From assembly GCA_036005845.1 (NCBI GenBank), contig DASYQD010000029.1, positions 1 to 64,000 on the forward strand: a stretch of 64,000 bases of DNA, read 5' to 3'. Shown here one piece after another: positions 41,968 through 52,543 of the stretch; the stretch's first letter is position 1, and each line of letters starts with the position of its first letter. This DNA is from DASYQD01 sp036005845. GTDB lineage: Bacteria; Acidobacteriota; Thermoanaerobaculia; Multivoradales; JAIOJS01. The notes under the pieces were generated by a model. It was not told the origin of the DNA and ran no database searches. It saw only the letters and a list, made by a program, of their open reading frames with translations. The position numbers and the translations under genes are program-made.

Positions 41968-43611
41968 ATGGGACCTCCTGCCGCCATGCCCGCCGAAGCC
42001 GTTGCCGAAGAGGCGGATGCCGGCGCCATCGGCGCGACGGCAGAGGGCCGGCGCGCAGCTGGGCGGGGCGCGGACGCGGACGATCGCGGCTCCAGCTTCA
42101 GCGCGCTCGCCAAGCGAGACGTGTGGGCCGTCGGGACCGCCTTCGCGTTGCTGCTGGCGATAGGCCTCGCCCAACACGAGATGTGGCGCGACGAGCTGCA
42201 GGCGTGGATGCTGGCGAAGAACAGCGCCACGCCGGCCGCGCTGCTCGCCAACATGCGGTACGAGGGGCATCCGGCGCTGTGGCACCTGCTGCTCTTCCCG
42301 CTGGCGCACGCGTTCGCGTCGCCGGTGGCGATGCAGGTGCTCCACTTCGCGATCGCGGTCGCGGGAGTGGCGGCGTTCCTCGCCTGGGCGCCCTTTCCGT
42401 TCGCGCTGCGCGCACTGTTCGCCGTCGGCTACCTGCCGCTCTTCGAATACGGCGTCATCAGCCGCAATTACGCGCTGGCGCTGCCGCTGCTGTGGGCGGT
42501 GTGCCGGCTGTGGCCGGCGGCGGGCGACGAAGCGCCGGTCGCGAGCGGGCGATCGCGACGCTGGGTCGCGCTCGGGGTCTGCCTCGGGGTGCTCGCCAAC
42601 ACGAACCCGTACGCATGGCTGCTCACGGCCGCGCTGTTGGCGGCGATCGCGTTCGATACCTGGCGCGATCGCGCGCGGCGCGGCGAAGTGGCGGCGGCGC
42701 CGACGCGGCCGCTCGCCGGCGCGGCGATCGCGGCCGCCGGGCTGGCGCTCGCGTTCTGGCAGATGGTGCCGCCGCCCGACGCGCTCTACGCCGAGAACGT
42801 CGCGCGCTGGTCGGCGCCGCGCCTCTATCGCGTGCTCGGCACCGTGGTGACCGGCTACCTGCCGCTGCCCGACTGGCGCACCAGCACGCCCTGGAACAGC
42901 GCGCTCGTCTACCGGCTGCCGGCGCCGCTGCTCGCCGGCTTCGCCGTGGCGTGGCTCGTCGCCGCCTGGCTCCTGCTCGACTCGCGCGCGGCGCGTACGC
43001 TGTTCACGCTCGGCACCGGGGCGCTGCTCGGCTTCAGCTACCTGCGCTACATCGGCTGGGCGCGGCACCACGGGCACTACTTCCTCGTCTTCGTCGCCTG
43101 CTGCTGGCTGGCGGCGCGGCGGGACGACAGCGAGAAGGACGCACACCACCGGCTACGGCTGGCAGCCCTCGGCGTGCTGCTGGTGGTACATGTCGCGGCG
43201 GCGGCGTGGCTCTACGGCGCCGACCTCCGGCGCCCGTTCTCGGATGCCAAGGCGGTGGCGGCGCGGCTGGCGGCGCCGCCGCTTGCCGGGCTGCCGGTCG
43301 TCGGCTTCCCGGATGCGCCGCTGCCCGCCGTCGCCGCCTACCGCGGCGAGCCGATCGCCTCGCTGATCAGCGGGCGGCCGGTGCCGTTCGTGCTGTGGCG
43401 AGCCGGCGGCGAGCCGGGCCTGGGCGTCGACGCGGGCTGTGCGCTGTTCGAGGAGAGGACGCGCCGCAGCGGCGGCGCGCTCGCCTTCGTCGCGCCGCCG
43501 ACGACGCCGCCCTCGCTCTGTCGTGGTCTCGAGGCGCGGCAGGTCGGCGACGCGCCGCGGCCGCTGGTGCCCTCCGAGCAGCTCGCGACCTGGCGCGTGA
43601 CGCTGCGGTGA
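41968..43611 (+). CDS. GT39/ArnT-like membrane glycosyltransferase
   Basis: A 547-residue membrane protein with about eleven helices. The first periplasmic loop begins EMWRDELQAWMLAKNSATPAALLANMRYEGHPALWHLLLFPL, with the acidic Asp-Glu pair and the charged pattern of polyprenyl-phosphate-sugar dependent transferases (GT39/GT83). The substrate is unknown. ATG 41968 is followed by a second ATG at 41986; the first 50 residues are low complexity, so either may be used. The stop overlaps the start of the sulfatase-fold gene (GTGA), so the two proteins probably work on the same envelope product. Confidence 0.75.
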   Translation: MGPPAAMPAEAVAEEADAGAIGATAEGRRAAGRGADADDRGSSFSALAKRDVWAVGTAFALLLAIGLAQHEMWRDELQAWMLAKNSATPAALLANMRYEGHPALWHLLLFPLAHAFASPVAMQVLHFAIAVAGVAAFLAWAPFPFALRALFAVGYLPLFEYGVISRNYALALPLLWAVCRLWPAAGDEAPVASGRSRRWVALGVCLGVLANTNPYAWLLTAALLAAIAFDTWRDRARRGEVAAAPTRPLAGAAIAAAGLALAFWQMVPPPDALYAENVARWSAPRLYRVLGTVVTGYLPLPDWRTSTPWNSALVYRLPAPLLAGFAVAWLVAAWLLLDSRAARTLFTLGTGALLGFSYLRYIGWARHHGHYFLVFVACCWLAARRDDSEKDAHHRLRLAALGVLLVVHVAAAAWLYGADLRRPFSDAKAVAARLAAPPLAGLPVVGFPDAPLPAVAAYRGEPIASLISGRPVPFVLWRAGGEPGLGVDAGCALFEERTRRSGGALAFVAPPTTPPSLCRGLEARQVGDAPRPLVPSEQLATWRVTLR

Positions 43612-45863
43612 GCGGAGGGCGGACGCGCGTGCCGACACCGAGAGCCGCAGGGCGCGCGCTGCTGTCGCTCGCCGCCGCCTCGCTGGCGCTTCTCCTCGTC
43701 GCCGCCTGCCGGCCGCGGCCATTCGTGCCCAGCGCCCGCGCGACGCCGCTGCTCGATGCGGACAGCGCACCCGACGTGCTGGTCGAAGCGCGTACGCTCG
43801 AGCCGCCGCCGGCGACCGGCGGCAACCGCTTCCTCACCGGCTGGACCTCGGAGCGCGCGGGCGCCGTCCGCCTGCTGCGCGCGCACGCCGGCGAGGCGCG
43901 GCTCGAGGGCGTTCACCTCGGCACCGCTACCCGCCGGCTGGTGCTCGCGTTCGTGCCGCCCCTGAGCGGCGCGATGGAGGTGTCGGTTGCCGGCCGCGCG
44001 CCGCAGCGCGTGCCGCTGGCGCCGCGAGTCGAGGTGCCGCTGCCCGCGGACCTCGCGCCGGGCCGCTTCGTCGTCGACCTGCGCTTCCCAACTGGTACGT
44101 CGCCGCTGCTGCGCGGCGCCGGCTTCGACCGCGCGGAGCCGGCCGGCGAGGTGACGGTGAGGCCCGTGGACCTGCGCCAGGGCGGCATCTCCCGCGTCGA
44201 GCTGGTGCGGCCGCTCGCCGGCGCGGCGACGCTCGTCGGCGAGCTGGTGCCGCCGGCGAGCGGCGAGCGCGCGCGGCGGTTCGAGATCCGCCTGCGCGAG
44301 CGCGGCGGCGAGCGCGTGCTCTGGAGCTATCGGCCACGCTGGTGGGGACGTGGGGCGCAGCGGATCAGCGTGCCGGTCCGCGGCGAGGATGGTTGGCTGC
44401 GCCTCGCCCTCGTGGCGGCGACGCCCGGTCCGCCGGCGACCTGGAGCGGACTGGCGCTCGAGCCACCCGCCCGCGGCGGAGCCGATCGTCGAGCCTCGAC
44501 GCCGCGACCGCGCGCAACGGTCTCGCCGAGGGCCGCACCCAAGCTCGTCGTGCTCTACGTCTTCGACGCGTTGCGCGCCGACGCGCTCGGCGCCCGCGAC
44601 CTGCGCGGGGACAGCGCCACGCCGACGCTCGACCGGCTCGCCAGCGAGGGCGCTCGCTTCACCTCTCACTTCGCGGTCGCGCCAAACACGCTGCCGTCGA
44701 CGAAAGCGCTCCTCACCGGTCACGTCTGGCGGCAGCGGGGCGGCGTGCCGCTGGGCTCGAATCGCGAGACGCTCGCGGAGCGCTTCCGCGCCGCCGGCTA
44801 CCGTACGGGGCTCTTCTCCGGCAACGTCCACGTCTCGCGCGCCTTCGGCGTCGACCGCGGCTTCGAGGCGGCGCCGGAGAGCACCATCTTCGGCGCCGAC
44901 GTCGAGCAGAGACGGCCGTACAACGACAACGCGGAGACCGTGCACCGCGCCGCGCTCGCCTGGCTGGCGACGCTGCCGCCGGGCGCCCGGGCGTTCCTCT
45001 ACGTGCACGTCGTCCATCCGCACAATCCCTACGACCCGCCGACGGCGTTTCGCGCCCGCTTCGACGATGCGAAGGGCGCCACACTCGACGGCAGCTCGGC
45101 GACGCTGGTAGCGCTGGCGAATCGCCGGCTCAGTGCCACCGCTACGGACCAGCGGCACCTCCGCGCGCTCTACCACGCCGGGCTCGCCTACGCCGACGGC
45201 GAGCTCGGGCGCTTCCTCGCCGCGTTGCGCGGCCGCTACGCGCCGGAAGAGACGCTGGTAGCGATCACCGCCGACCACGGCGAGGAGCTGTTCGACCACG
45301 CCGGCGTGCTGCACGGCTACACGGTCTACGACGAGATGCTGCGCATCCCGCTGCTGCTCTGGGCGCCGGGCCGCGTCGCCGCACGGACGATCACGTCGCC
45401 GACGGACACCATCGGTCTGCATTGCGCGCTCTCGTGCGTCCTGCACGGGAACGCAGGCGATGACGATTCGCTCTCGGCGATGCTGCGCGGCGACGATGCG
45501 CCGCGCGACGGCCGGCGCGATCTCGAGCGCGAGCTGCGCCTCGCCGCCGCGTCGAGCGTGCGCGGCGGCATCTTCTCGGCGCGCACCACGCGCTGGAAGG
45601 TGGTCTGGGCGCCGCGCACCGGCGCGCAGTGGGGCATGGGCCAGGGAACCGGGCGCTCGCGCGAGCCCGAGTACGTCTTCGACCTCGCCGCCGACCCGCA
45701 CGAGCTCAGGAACCTCGCCGGCGTCGACGAGCCCGAAGTGCGCTGGCTGCGGGAGCGCCTGCTCGCCTGGGTCGCGCGCCCCGAAGCGGGCGAGGACGGC
45801 TTCGCGCCGCCGACGGACGCCGAGACCCGCGCCCGTCTCGGAGCGCTGGGTTACGTCGACTAG
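43608..45863 (+). CDS. Sulfatase-superfamily lipoprotein (Thr at nucleophile position)
   Basis: A 751-residue protein with an N-terminal hydrophobic segment ending in the lipobox LLVAAC. Residues about 25-300 are beta-rich and unrecognised; residues about 310-750 form an alkaline-phosphatase/sulfatase fold: LYVFDALRADALGARDL (Asp320), PTLDRLASEGARF, APNTLPSTKALLTGH, VHPHNPYDPP, AITADHGEELFDHAG and the C-terminal DLAADPHELRNLA. The position of the sulfatase formylglycine is Thr361 (TLPST), so it is more likely a phosphotransferase or phosphohydrolase than a true sulfatase. GTG 43608 overlaps the preceding stop; GTG 43629, with GGAGG upstream, is an alternative. Confidence 0.82.
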   Translation: MSGGRTRVPTPRAAGRALLSLAAASLALLLVAACRPRPFVPSARATPLLDADSAPDVLVEARTLEPPPATGGNRFLTGWTSERAGAVRLLRAHAGEARLEGVHLGTATRRLVLAFVPPLSGAMEVSVAGRAPQRVPLAPRVEVPLPADLAPGRFVVDLRFPTGTSPLLRGAGFDRAEPAGEVTVRPVDLRQGGISRVELVRPLAGAATLVGELVPPASGERARRFEIRLRERGGERVLWSYRPRWWGRGAQRISVPVRGEDGWLRLALVAATPGPPATWSGLALEPPARGGADRRASTPRPRATVSPRAAPKLVVLYVFDALRADALGARDLRGDSATPTLDRLASEGARFTSHFAVAPNTLPSTKALLTGHVWRQRGGVPLGSNRETLAERFRAAGYRTGLFSGNVHVSRAFGVDRGFEAAPESTIFGADVEQRRPYNDNAETVHRAALAWLATLPPGARAFLYVHVVHPHNPYDPPTAFRARFDDAKGATLDGSSATLVALANRRLSATATDQRHLRALYHAGLAYADGELGRFLAALRGRYAPEETLVAITADHGEELFDHAGVLHGYTVYDEMLRIPLLLWAPGRVAARTITSPTDTIGLHCALSCVLHGNAGDDDSLSAMLRGDDAPRDGRRDLERELRLAAASSVRGGIFSARTTRWKVVWAPRTGAQWGMGQGTGRSREPEYVFDLAADPHELRNLAGVDEPEVRWLRERLLAWVARPEAGEDGFAPPTDAETRARLGALGYVD

Positions 45864-45875
45864 CGAAACAACAGG

Positions 45876-45920
45876 GCGGGCGGGGGCGCCCCCTCCCCCT
45901 CGGGGGGATAGGGGTGAAAT
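45876..45920. repeat. G-rich repeat, family B copy 5
   Basis: It contains GGCGGGGGCGCCCCCTCCCC, then GGGGGGATAGGGGTGAAAT, and abuts the stop codon of the cytidylyltransferase gene at 45921. It lies in the convergent gap after the sulfatase-fold gene. Confidence 0.75.
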
Positions 45921-46924
<1,004 letters not shown>

Positions 46925-46928
<4 letters not shown>

Positions 46929-47539
46929 CGCGCCGGCGCTCCTTCCTCTCGCACCGCCTGTCGCAGGCGATTGAGGATCGTCACCGCGAGCAGCGCGACG
47001 ACGATCCACGTCACCACCGCGAGCCACCGCCCCGCCGGCGCCCCGAGCCCGAGCGCCAGCCCCAGCGCGCCGAACACCGCGGCGCGGTCGCTCTTCCCCA
47101 TCGGCCCGTCGTAGCGCCGCGAGGCGCCGCCCTGCACGGCGGCGACGCCGGCGAGCTCGCTCGCGCCCGCCAGCACCACCGCGCACACCACCGCCGCCGC
47201 CGGCCAGCCGCGCACGAGCGCCAGCGGCAGGTAGAGCAGCGCGTCGGAGACGACGTCGCCGATCTCGTTGAGCAGCGAGCCGAGCCGCGTCTTCAAGCCG
47301 TGCTCGCGCGCCATCATGCCGTCGAGCGCGTTGAGCGCCATGCGCACGAGGAGCGCCGGCGGCAGCAGCAACAGCGACCATGGCGCGCGCGTCCACGCGA
47401 TGACGCCGCCGGCCGCCGCCGACAGCAACAGCGCCGCCACCGTCACCTGGTTCGGCGTCACGCCGGCACGCACGAGGCCGGCCACCAGCGGCCGCAGGAG
47501 GCGCTGGAAGGCGGGCTTGAGATCGTAGATGCTGGCCAT
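46925..47539 (-). CDS. CDP-alcohol phosphatidyltransferase (YnbA-like)
   Basis: A 204-residue membrane enzyme that swaps CMP of a CDP-alcohol for another alcohol. The signature reads NALDGMMAREHGLKTRLGSLLNEIGDVVSD. It follows the DGxxARx8GxxxDxxxD pattern, except that the first Asp of the extended motif is Asn and one later Asp is Asn, as in YnbA-type proteins. The N-terminus (YDLKPAFQRLLRPLVAGLVRAGVTPNQVT) also resembles YnbA. It is the first gene of the pair with the cytidylyltransferase and lies 17 nt after the NAD-GDH gene on the same strand. Confidence 0.85.
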
Positions 47540-47556
47540 TCGCGGCCGGGCGCCGG

Positions 47557-50500
47557 CTACCTCCCCGACAGCGCCTGCAGCTGGCGGTCGGCGACGGTGA
47601 GCATGGCGAGGTCGACCGTCTCGGTCGCGCGCATCTCTTCGAGCAGCTTGTCGAGGCGGCGCACCTCCGCTTCGTGCCGCGACTCCCACGCCGCCAGCCC
47701 CTCGCGCCAGTCGGCCTTCTTGCCGGAATCGGCGAGCACCTGCCAGGTGACGGCGACGAAGTGCTGCGAGACGTCGTCGAGCAGCCCCTCGAGCGCCGCC
47801 CGCTGCCACGGCGTCTCCACCTTCACTCGCGACGCGGCGCTGCGCACCCAGTTGAGGCCCAGCCGCTCGCCGACGCCGAAGTAGACCTTCGCCACCTGCT
47901 CCGGCCGCGCCTCGACCGCCGTCGCCAGCCGCACGACGTCGGTGCCGGCGAGCAGGCCGCGGATCGCCGCCACCCGCCGCGCCAGCTCCTCGGGCACGCC
48001 GTGCTGGCGGTACTCGGCGATGCGCCGCTCCATGTCGCCCTTGGGTCCCGGCGGCAGCAGCGCGTCGAGGTCGGTGGCGAGCCGCCGCAGCGCCGGACGG
48101 AAGATCCCCACCACCTTGGAGACGTCGAGCCCCTGGTCCCAGCGCTGCAGGAACCAGAGCGTGGCGCGCTCGGTGAGCGTGCGCACCTCCGCCAGCAAGC
48201 GCAGCTGCACCGCGGCCGGCACCACGTTGTCGAGCGCCTCGATCGCCGTCCACGCCGGCCGCAGCTCGAAGGAATCGCGGGTGATGGTGTAAGCGCGCGC
48301 GATGTCCTGCGACGAGCGGCCGGTCTTCTCGATCATGCGGTAGACGAACGACGGCCCGACGCGGTTGATGGTGCTGTTGGTGATGTAGGTGGCGACGATC
48401 TCGCGCCGCAGGCGGTGGCGCTCGATCGAGTCGCGGTAGCCGTCGACCATCGGCTTGGGGAAGTAGCGCAGCAGGTCCTCGCCGAGCAGCGGGTCGTCGG
48501 GCACGTCGGAGGCGAGGAGGTCCTCGTAGAGCGCGATCTTGGCGTAGGCGAGGAGCACGGCGACCTCGGGCCGCATCAGGCCGCGCTTCTGGGCCGCACG
48601 CTGGCGGATCTCCTCCTCGTCGGGCAGGAACTCGATCTTCCTGTCGAGGCGCCCCGACTTCTCGAAGGCGCGGATCATCTGCGCGTGGCGGTCGAGCAGC
48701 TCGGGCGACATCGACTCGGTGAGCGAGATCGCCTGCGTCTGCAGATAGTTGTCGCGCAGCACCAGCGCCGCCACCTCGTCGGTCATCTGCAGCATGAGCT
48801 CGTCGCGGCCGGCGCGGTCGAGCTTGCCTTCGGCGATGGCGGCGTCGAGGGCGATCTTGATGTTCACCTCGTGGTCGGAGGTGTCGACGCCGGCCGAGTT
48901 GTCGATGGCGTCGGTGTTGATGCGGCCGCCATGCAGGCCGTACTCGATGCGCGCGCGCTGGGTGAAGCCGAGGTTGGCGCCCTCGCCCACCACCTTGCAG
49001 CGCAGCTGCGGCGCGTCGACGCGGATGGCGTCGTTGGCGCGGTCGCCGACGTCGCCGTTGCGTTCGCGGCTGTGCTTGACGAAGGTGCCGATGCCGCCGA
49101 GCCAGAGCAGGTCGACGTCGGCGAGGAGGATCGCCTGCATCAGCTCGTTGGGGGTGAGCTGCTTCTTGTCGGCCGGCAGCCCGAGCGCGGCCAGCGCCTC
49201 GTCGGAGAGCGTCAGCTGCTTGGCCGAGCGCTCGAAGACGTCGCCGCCCGGCGACAGCGCGCCGCGGTCGTAGTCGGCCCACGAGGAGCGCGGCAGGTCG
49301 AAGAGGCGTTGCCGCTCGGCGAAGCTCTTCGCCGGGTCAGGATTCGGGTCGACGAAGACGTGGCGATGGTCGAAGGCGGCGAGGAGCCGCGTCTCGGGCG
49401 ACAGCAGCATGCCGTTGCCGAAGACGTCGCCCGACATGTCGCCGACGCCGACGCAGGTGAAGGGAGACGTCTGGATGTCGCGTCCCATCTCGCGGAAGTG
49501 GCGCTGCACCGCCACCCACGCACCCTTCGCGGTGATGCCCATCGTCTTGTGGTCGTAGCCCGCGGAGCCGCCGGAGGCGAAGGCGTCGCCGAGCCAGAAG
49601 CCGTAGTCGGCGGCGATGCCGTTGGCGATGTCGGAGAAGGTGGCGGTGCCCTTGTCGGCGGCGACGACGAGGTAGGTGTCGTCGGGATCGTGGCGCACCA
49701 CGTCGGCCGGATGCACCACTTCTCCGCCGCGAATGTTGTCCGTCAAGTCGAGCATGCCGCGCAGCAAGGTCTTGTAGCACTCGATGCCCTCGGCGAGCTG
49801 CGCTTCGCGGCCGCCCGTCGCTGGCGGCTTCTTGACCACGAAGCCGCCCTTGCTGCCCACCGGCACGATGACGGCGTTCTTCACCATCTGCGCCTTGAGC
49901 AGGCCGAGGATCTCGGTGCGGAAGTCCTCGCGGCGGTCGGACCAGCGCAGGCCGCCGCGTGCCACCATGCCGCCGCGCAGGTGCACGCCCTCCATGCGCG
50001 GCGAGTAGACGAAGATCTCGAAGCGCGGCTTGGGGTCGGGCAGCAGGCGCAGGCTCTTGCTGTCGAGCTTGAACGACATGTAGGGCTTGTGGCCGCCGTC
50101 GGCAGCGCGCTGGAAGAAGTTGGTGCGCAGCGTCTCCTTGATGACCGAGAGGAAGCCGCGCAGGATGCGGTCCTCGTCGAGGCTCGCCACCGCCTCGAGC
50201 TTGCCGCGGATCTCGGCGAGCAGCGCGTCGGCGAGCTCCGCGCGGCCCTCGCCCTGCGCCGGGTCGAAGCGGGTGCAGAAGAGCCGCACCAGCAGCTTCG
50301 CCAGCTCGCGGTGCTGCACCATGGTGTTGGCGATGTAGGTCTGCGAGAAGGTCATGCCGGCCTGCCGCAGGTAGCGGCTGTAGGCACGCAGCATCGCCAC
50401 CTCGCGCCAGTGCAGGCCGGCGGCGAGCACCAGCCGGTTGAGCACGCCGTTCTCGTGGTCGTGCCGCCACACCCGCCGCAGCGTCTCCTCGACGAGCGGC

Positions 50501-52419
50501 TTGGCGGTGTCGAAGTCGACCGCCTCGCCGCGCGTGACGAGGGCGAAGTCGTGGATCCAGACCGTGCGCGCGCCCGCTTCGCCCGCCTCGCCGCCGCCGC
50601 GCTCGACCCCGAAGGGCAGCTCCTCCTCCACCCGCACGCCGAGGTTCTCGAGCAGCGGCAGCGCGTCGGTGAGCGCCAGCTGCTTGCCGGCGAGGTAGAG
50701 CTTTATGCGCATGCGCTGGCCTTGTTCATCCGGATTGGGCATGTCGGGCATGCGGTAGAGGCGTGCCGCCAGCTCCTCGCCGCCGTCGAGCAGCGACTCG
50801 ACGACCGCCGCGTCGGCGGCGGCCTCGGCGGCGTCGAAGCGGTCGCGGTAGGCGGCGGGGAACGCCTCGCCCCAGTTGCCGAGCAGGCGCAGCCCCTCCT
50901 CCTCGCCGCGCGCGGCGACGAGCTGGTCGCCCAGCTCTTCGCGCCAGGTGCGGGCGGCGGTGGCGAGCTTCGCTTCCACCTGCCGGATGTCCGGCTGCGG
51001 CACTTGGCCCGGGGTCGTCACCAGGATGTACTGCACGCGCGCCAGGGCCGCGTCGCCCACCTGCGTGTAGACGGCGACCACCGGGCCGCCGAGCTCCTGG
51101 GCGAGCACCTTGCCCAGCTTCTCGCGCAGCTCCGAGCTGTAGCGGTCGCGCGGCACGAAGACGAGCGCCGAGATGAAGCGCTCGAGCTCGTCGCGGCGCA
51201 CGAAGAGCGCCACCCGCTGCCGCTGCGAGAGCTGCAGGATCCCCATCGCGATGCGGAAGAGGTCGTCCTCGGAGATCTGGAACAGCTCGTCGCGCGGGTA
51301 GCTCTCGACGACGTGGGCGAGGCCCTTGTCGTCGTGACTGCCGGGGCTGAAGTTGGCGCGCTCGACGGTGCGGCGCAGCTTGCGGCGCAGCAGCGGGATG
51401 CTCGCCGCGCTGCTGCCGTAGACGGTGGTGGTGAAGATGCCGGAGAAGCGGTCCTCGGCGACGACGTTGCCCTGCGCATCGAAGCGGCGGACGCCGATCG
51501 AGTCGATGTGGACCGGGCGGTGCACCTCGGCCTTGGTGCTCGCCTTGTTGACGATCAAGAGCTCACTCGGGCGGAGCCAGCTGTCGAGATAGTCGGGGAG
51601 CCGCGCGCCCTGGCGCTCCTCCGACGCCACGACGTCGCGGTGGATGCCGAGGCCGGGGCCGTCGGGGATGCGCAGCGGGCTGCCGTCCTCGGCGCGGCCG
51701 AGGCGGTAGCGCCGGTAGCCGAGGAAGGTGAAGTGGCCGTCGACCAGCCAGCGCAGGAACTCCGCCGCCTCCTCGACCTCGTCGGGCGGCAGCGGCGGCG
51801 GGTTGCGGCGCAGCTCGGCCTCGACCTCTAGCGCCTTCTTGACCATCGGCTGCCAGTCCTCGACGACGACGCGCACCTTGGCGAGCACGTCGAGGAGCCG
51901 CGCCGCGAGCGCGGCCATGCCTGCCTCGCCGCCCGTCTCGCGGTCGACCTCGAAGTGCATCCACGACTCGCCGGCGCCCTGGCCGCGCGGCACCAGGCGC
52001 TCGAGCGCGCCGCCGCTGTCGCGCTCGACGCCGAGCACGGGATGGAGCACGGCGTGGATGGCGCGCCCCTGCCGCTGCAGCTCGCTCTGCGTCGAGTCGA
52101 GGAGGAACGGCATGTCGTCGTTGACGACGGCGATGGCGGTGTGCGGCGAGGACCACCCGTCGCGCTCGCGCGTCGGGTTGTAGACGCGGATGTTGACCTT
52201 GCCCGGCTGGCGCTGCTGGCCGAGCTTCCAGAGCGAGACGATGGGACCGACGACGGCGTCGACGCCGGCTTCGATCAAGTCCTCGGCCGGGGTGTTCGCG
52301 TAGCTGCGCCGCAGCAAGTCGGCGGCACCCGCGGCTTCGCCCGCCGGCAGGCGCTTGGCCAGCTCGGCGGCGAGCCCTCCGAGGGCGTCTTCGTTGGCGG
52401 CGGTGGCGGTCGGCTGCAT
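47557..52419 (-). CDS. Large NAD-specific glutamate dehydrogenase
   Basis: A 1620-residue protein of the GDH-160/180 class. The N-terminal half has ACT-like regulatory repeats (for example PFLLDSTQSELQRQGRAIHAVLHP). The catalytic region contains GGMVARGGLRWSDRREDFRTEILGLLKAQMVKNAVIVPVGSKGGFVVKKP, then YDHKTMGITAKGAWVAVQRHFREMG, VGVGDMSGDVFGNG and GGIGTFVKHSRERNGDVGDRAND. The C-terminus is helical. It deaminates glutamate to 2-oxoglutarate with NAD and usually serves amino-acid catabolism. ATG 52419 is preceded by AGGGGGAC; a minus-strand TAGTTT (52461 to 52456) may be the -10 box. The very long plus-strand open frame opposite is a shadow. Confidence 0.97.
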   Translation of the reverse strand: MQPTATAANEDALGGLAAELAKRLPAGEAAGAADLLRRSYANTPAEDLIEAGVDAVVGPIVSLWKLGQQRQPGKVNIRVYNPTRERDGWSSPHTAIAVVNDDMPFLLDSTQSELQRQGRAIHAVLHPVLGVERDSGGALERLVPRGQGAGESWMHFEVDRETGGEAGMAALAARLLDVLAKVRVVVEDWQPMVKKALEVEAELRRNPPPLPPDEVEEAAEFLRWLVDGHFTFLGYRRYRLGRAEDGSPLRIPDGPGLGIHRDVVASEERQGARLPDYLDSWLRPSELLIVNKASTKAEVHRPVHIDSIGVRRFDAQGNVVAEDRFSGIFTTTVYGSSAASIPLLRRKLRRTVERANFSPGSHDDKGLAHVVESYPRDELFQISEDDLFRIAMGILQLSQRQRVALFVRRDELERFISALVFVPRDRYSSELREKLGKVLAQELGGPVVAVYTQVGDAALARVQYILVTTPGQVPQPDIRQVEAKLATAARTWREELGDQLVAARGEEEGLRLLGNWGEAFPAAYRDRFDAAEAAADAAVVESLLDGGEELAARLYRMPDMPNPDEQGQRMRIKLYLAGKQLALTDALPLLENLGVRVEEELPFGVERGGGEAGEAGARTVWIHDFALVTRGEAVDFDTAKPLVEETLRRVWRHDHENGVLNRLVLAAGLHWREVAMLRAYSRYLRQAGMTFSQTYIANTMVQHRELAKLLVRLFCTRFDPAQGEGRAELADALLAEIRGKLEAVASLDEDRILRGFLSVIKETLRTNFFQRAADGGHKPYMSFKLDSKSLRLLPDPKPRFEIFVYSPRMEGVHLRGGMVARGGLRWSDRREDFRTEILGLLKAQMVKNAVIVPVGSKGGFVVKKPPATGGREAQLAEGIECYKTLLRGMLDLTDNIRGGEVVHPADVVRHDPDDTYLVVAADKGTATFSDIANGIAADYGFWLGDAFASGGSAGYDHKTMGITAKGAWVAVQRHFREMGRDIQTSPFTCVGVGDMSGDVFGNGMLLSPETRLLAAFDHRHVFVDPNPDPAKSFAERQRLFDLPRSSWADYDRGALSPGGDVFERSAKQLTLSDEALAALGLPADKKQLTPNELMQAILLADVDLLWLGGIGTFVKHSRERNGDVGDRANDAIRVDAPQLRCKVVGEGANLGFTQRARIEYGLHGGRINTDAIDNSAGVDTSDHEVNIKIALDAAIAEGKLDRAGRDELMLQMTDEVAALVLRDNYLQTQAISLTESMSPELLDRHAQMIRAFEKSGRLDRKIEFLPDEEEIRQRAAQKRGLMRPEVAVLLAYAKIALYEDLLASDVPDDPLLGEDLLRYFPKPMVDGYRDSIERHRLRREIVATYITNSTINRVGPSFVYRMIEKTGRSSQDIARAYTITRDSFELRPAWTAIEALDNVVPAAVQLRLLAEVRTLTERATLWFLQRWDQGLDVSKVVGIFRPALRRLATDLDALLPPGPKGDMERRIAEYRQHGVPEELARRVAAIRGLLAGTDVVRLATAVEARPEQVAKVYFGVGERLGLNWVRSAASRVKVETPWQRAALEGLLDDVSQHFVAVTWQVLADSGKKADWREGLAAWESRHEAEVRRLDKLLEEMRATETVDLAMLTVADRQLQALSGR

Positions 52420-52521
52420 GGACGCGTCCCCCTGATGCTGCGGCAGCGCGCTTGAAAACTAGGCGGGCTTGGGCGCAGCGTGGGCGCTGCGCTGGCTAGC
52501 CTATCGGAATGCGGAATCCAC

Positions 52522-52527
52522 TAGACT
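52522..52527 (+). promoter_or_regulatory. TAGACT -10 box for the BMP transporter operon
   Basis: TAGACT, 16 nt before ATG 52544, leaving a very short leader. Confidence 0.35.
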
Positions 52528-52543
52528 CAGGGGCGCCGGACTC

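Noticed and set aside
47674..51831. A 1385-codon open frame on the plus strand opposite NAD-GDH
   Set aside because: It is exactly antisense to a well-conserved gene and its translation is low-complexity Arg/Leu/Val/Gly/His-rich, the usual mirror of GC-rich coding DNA.
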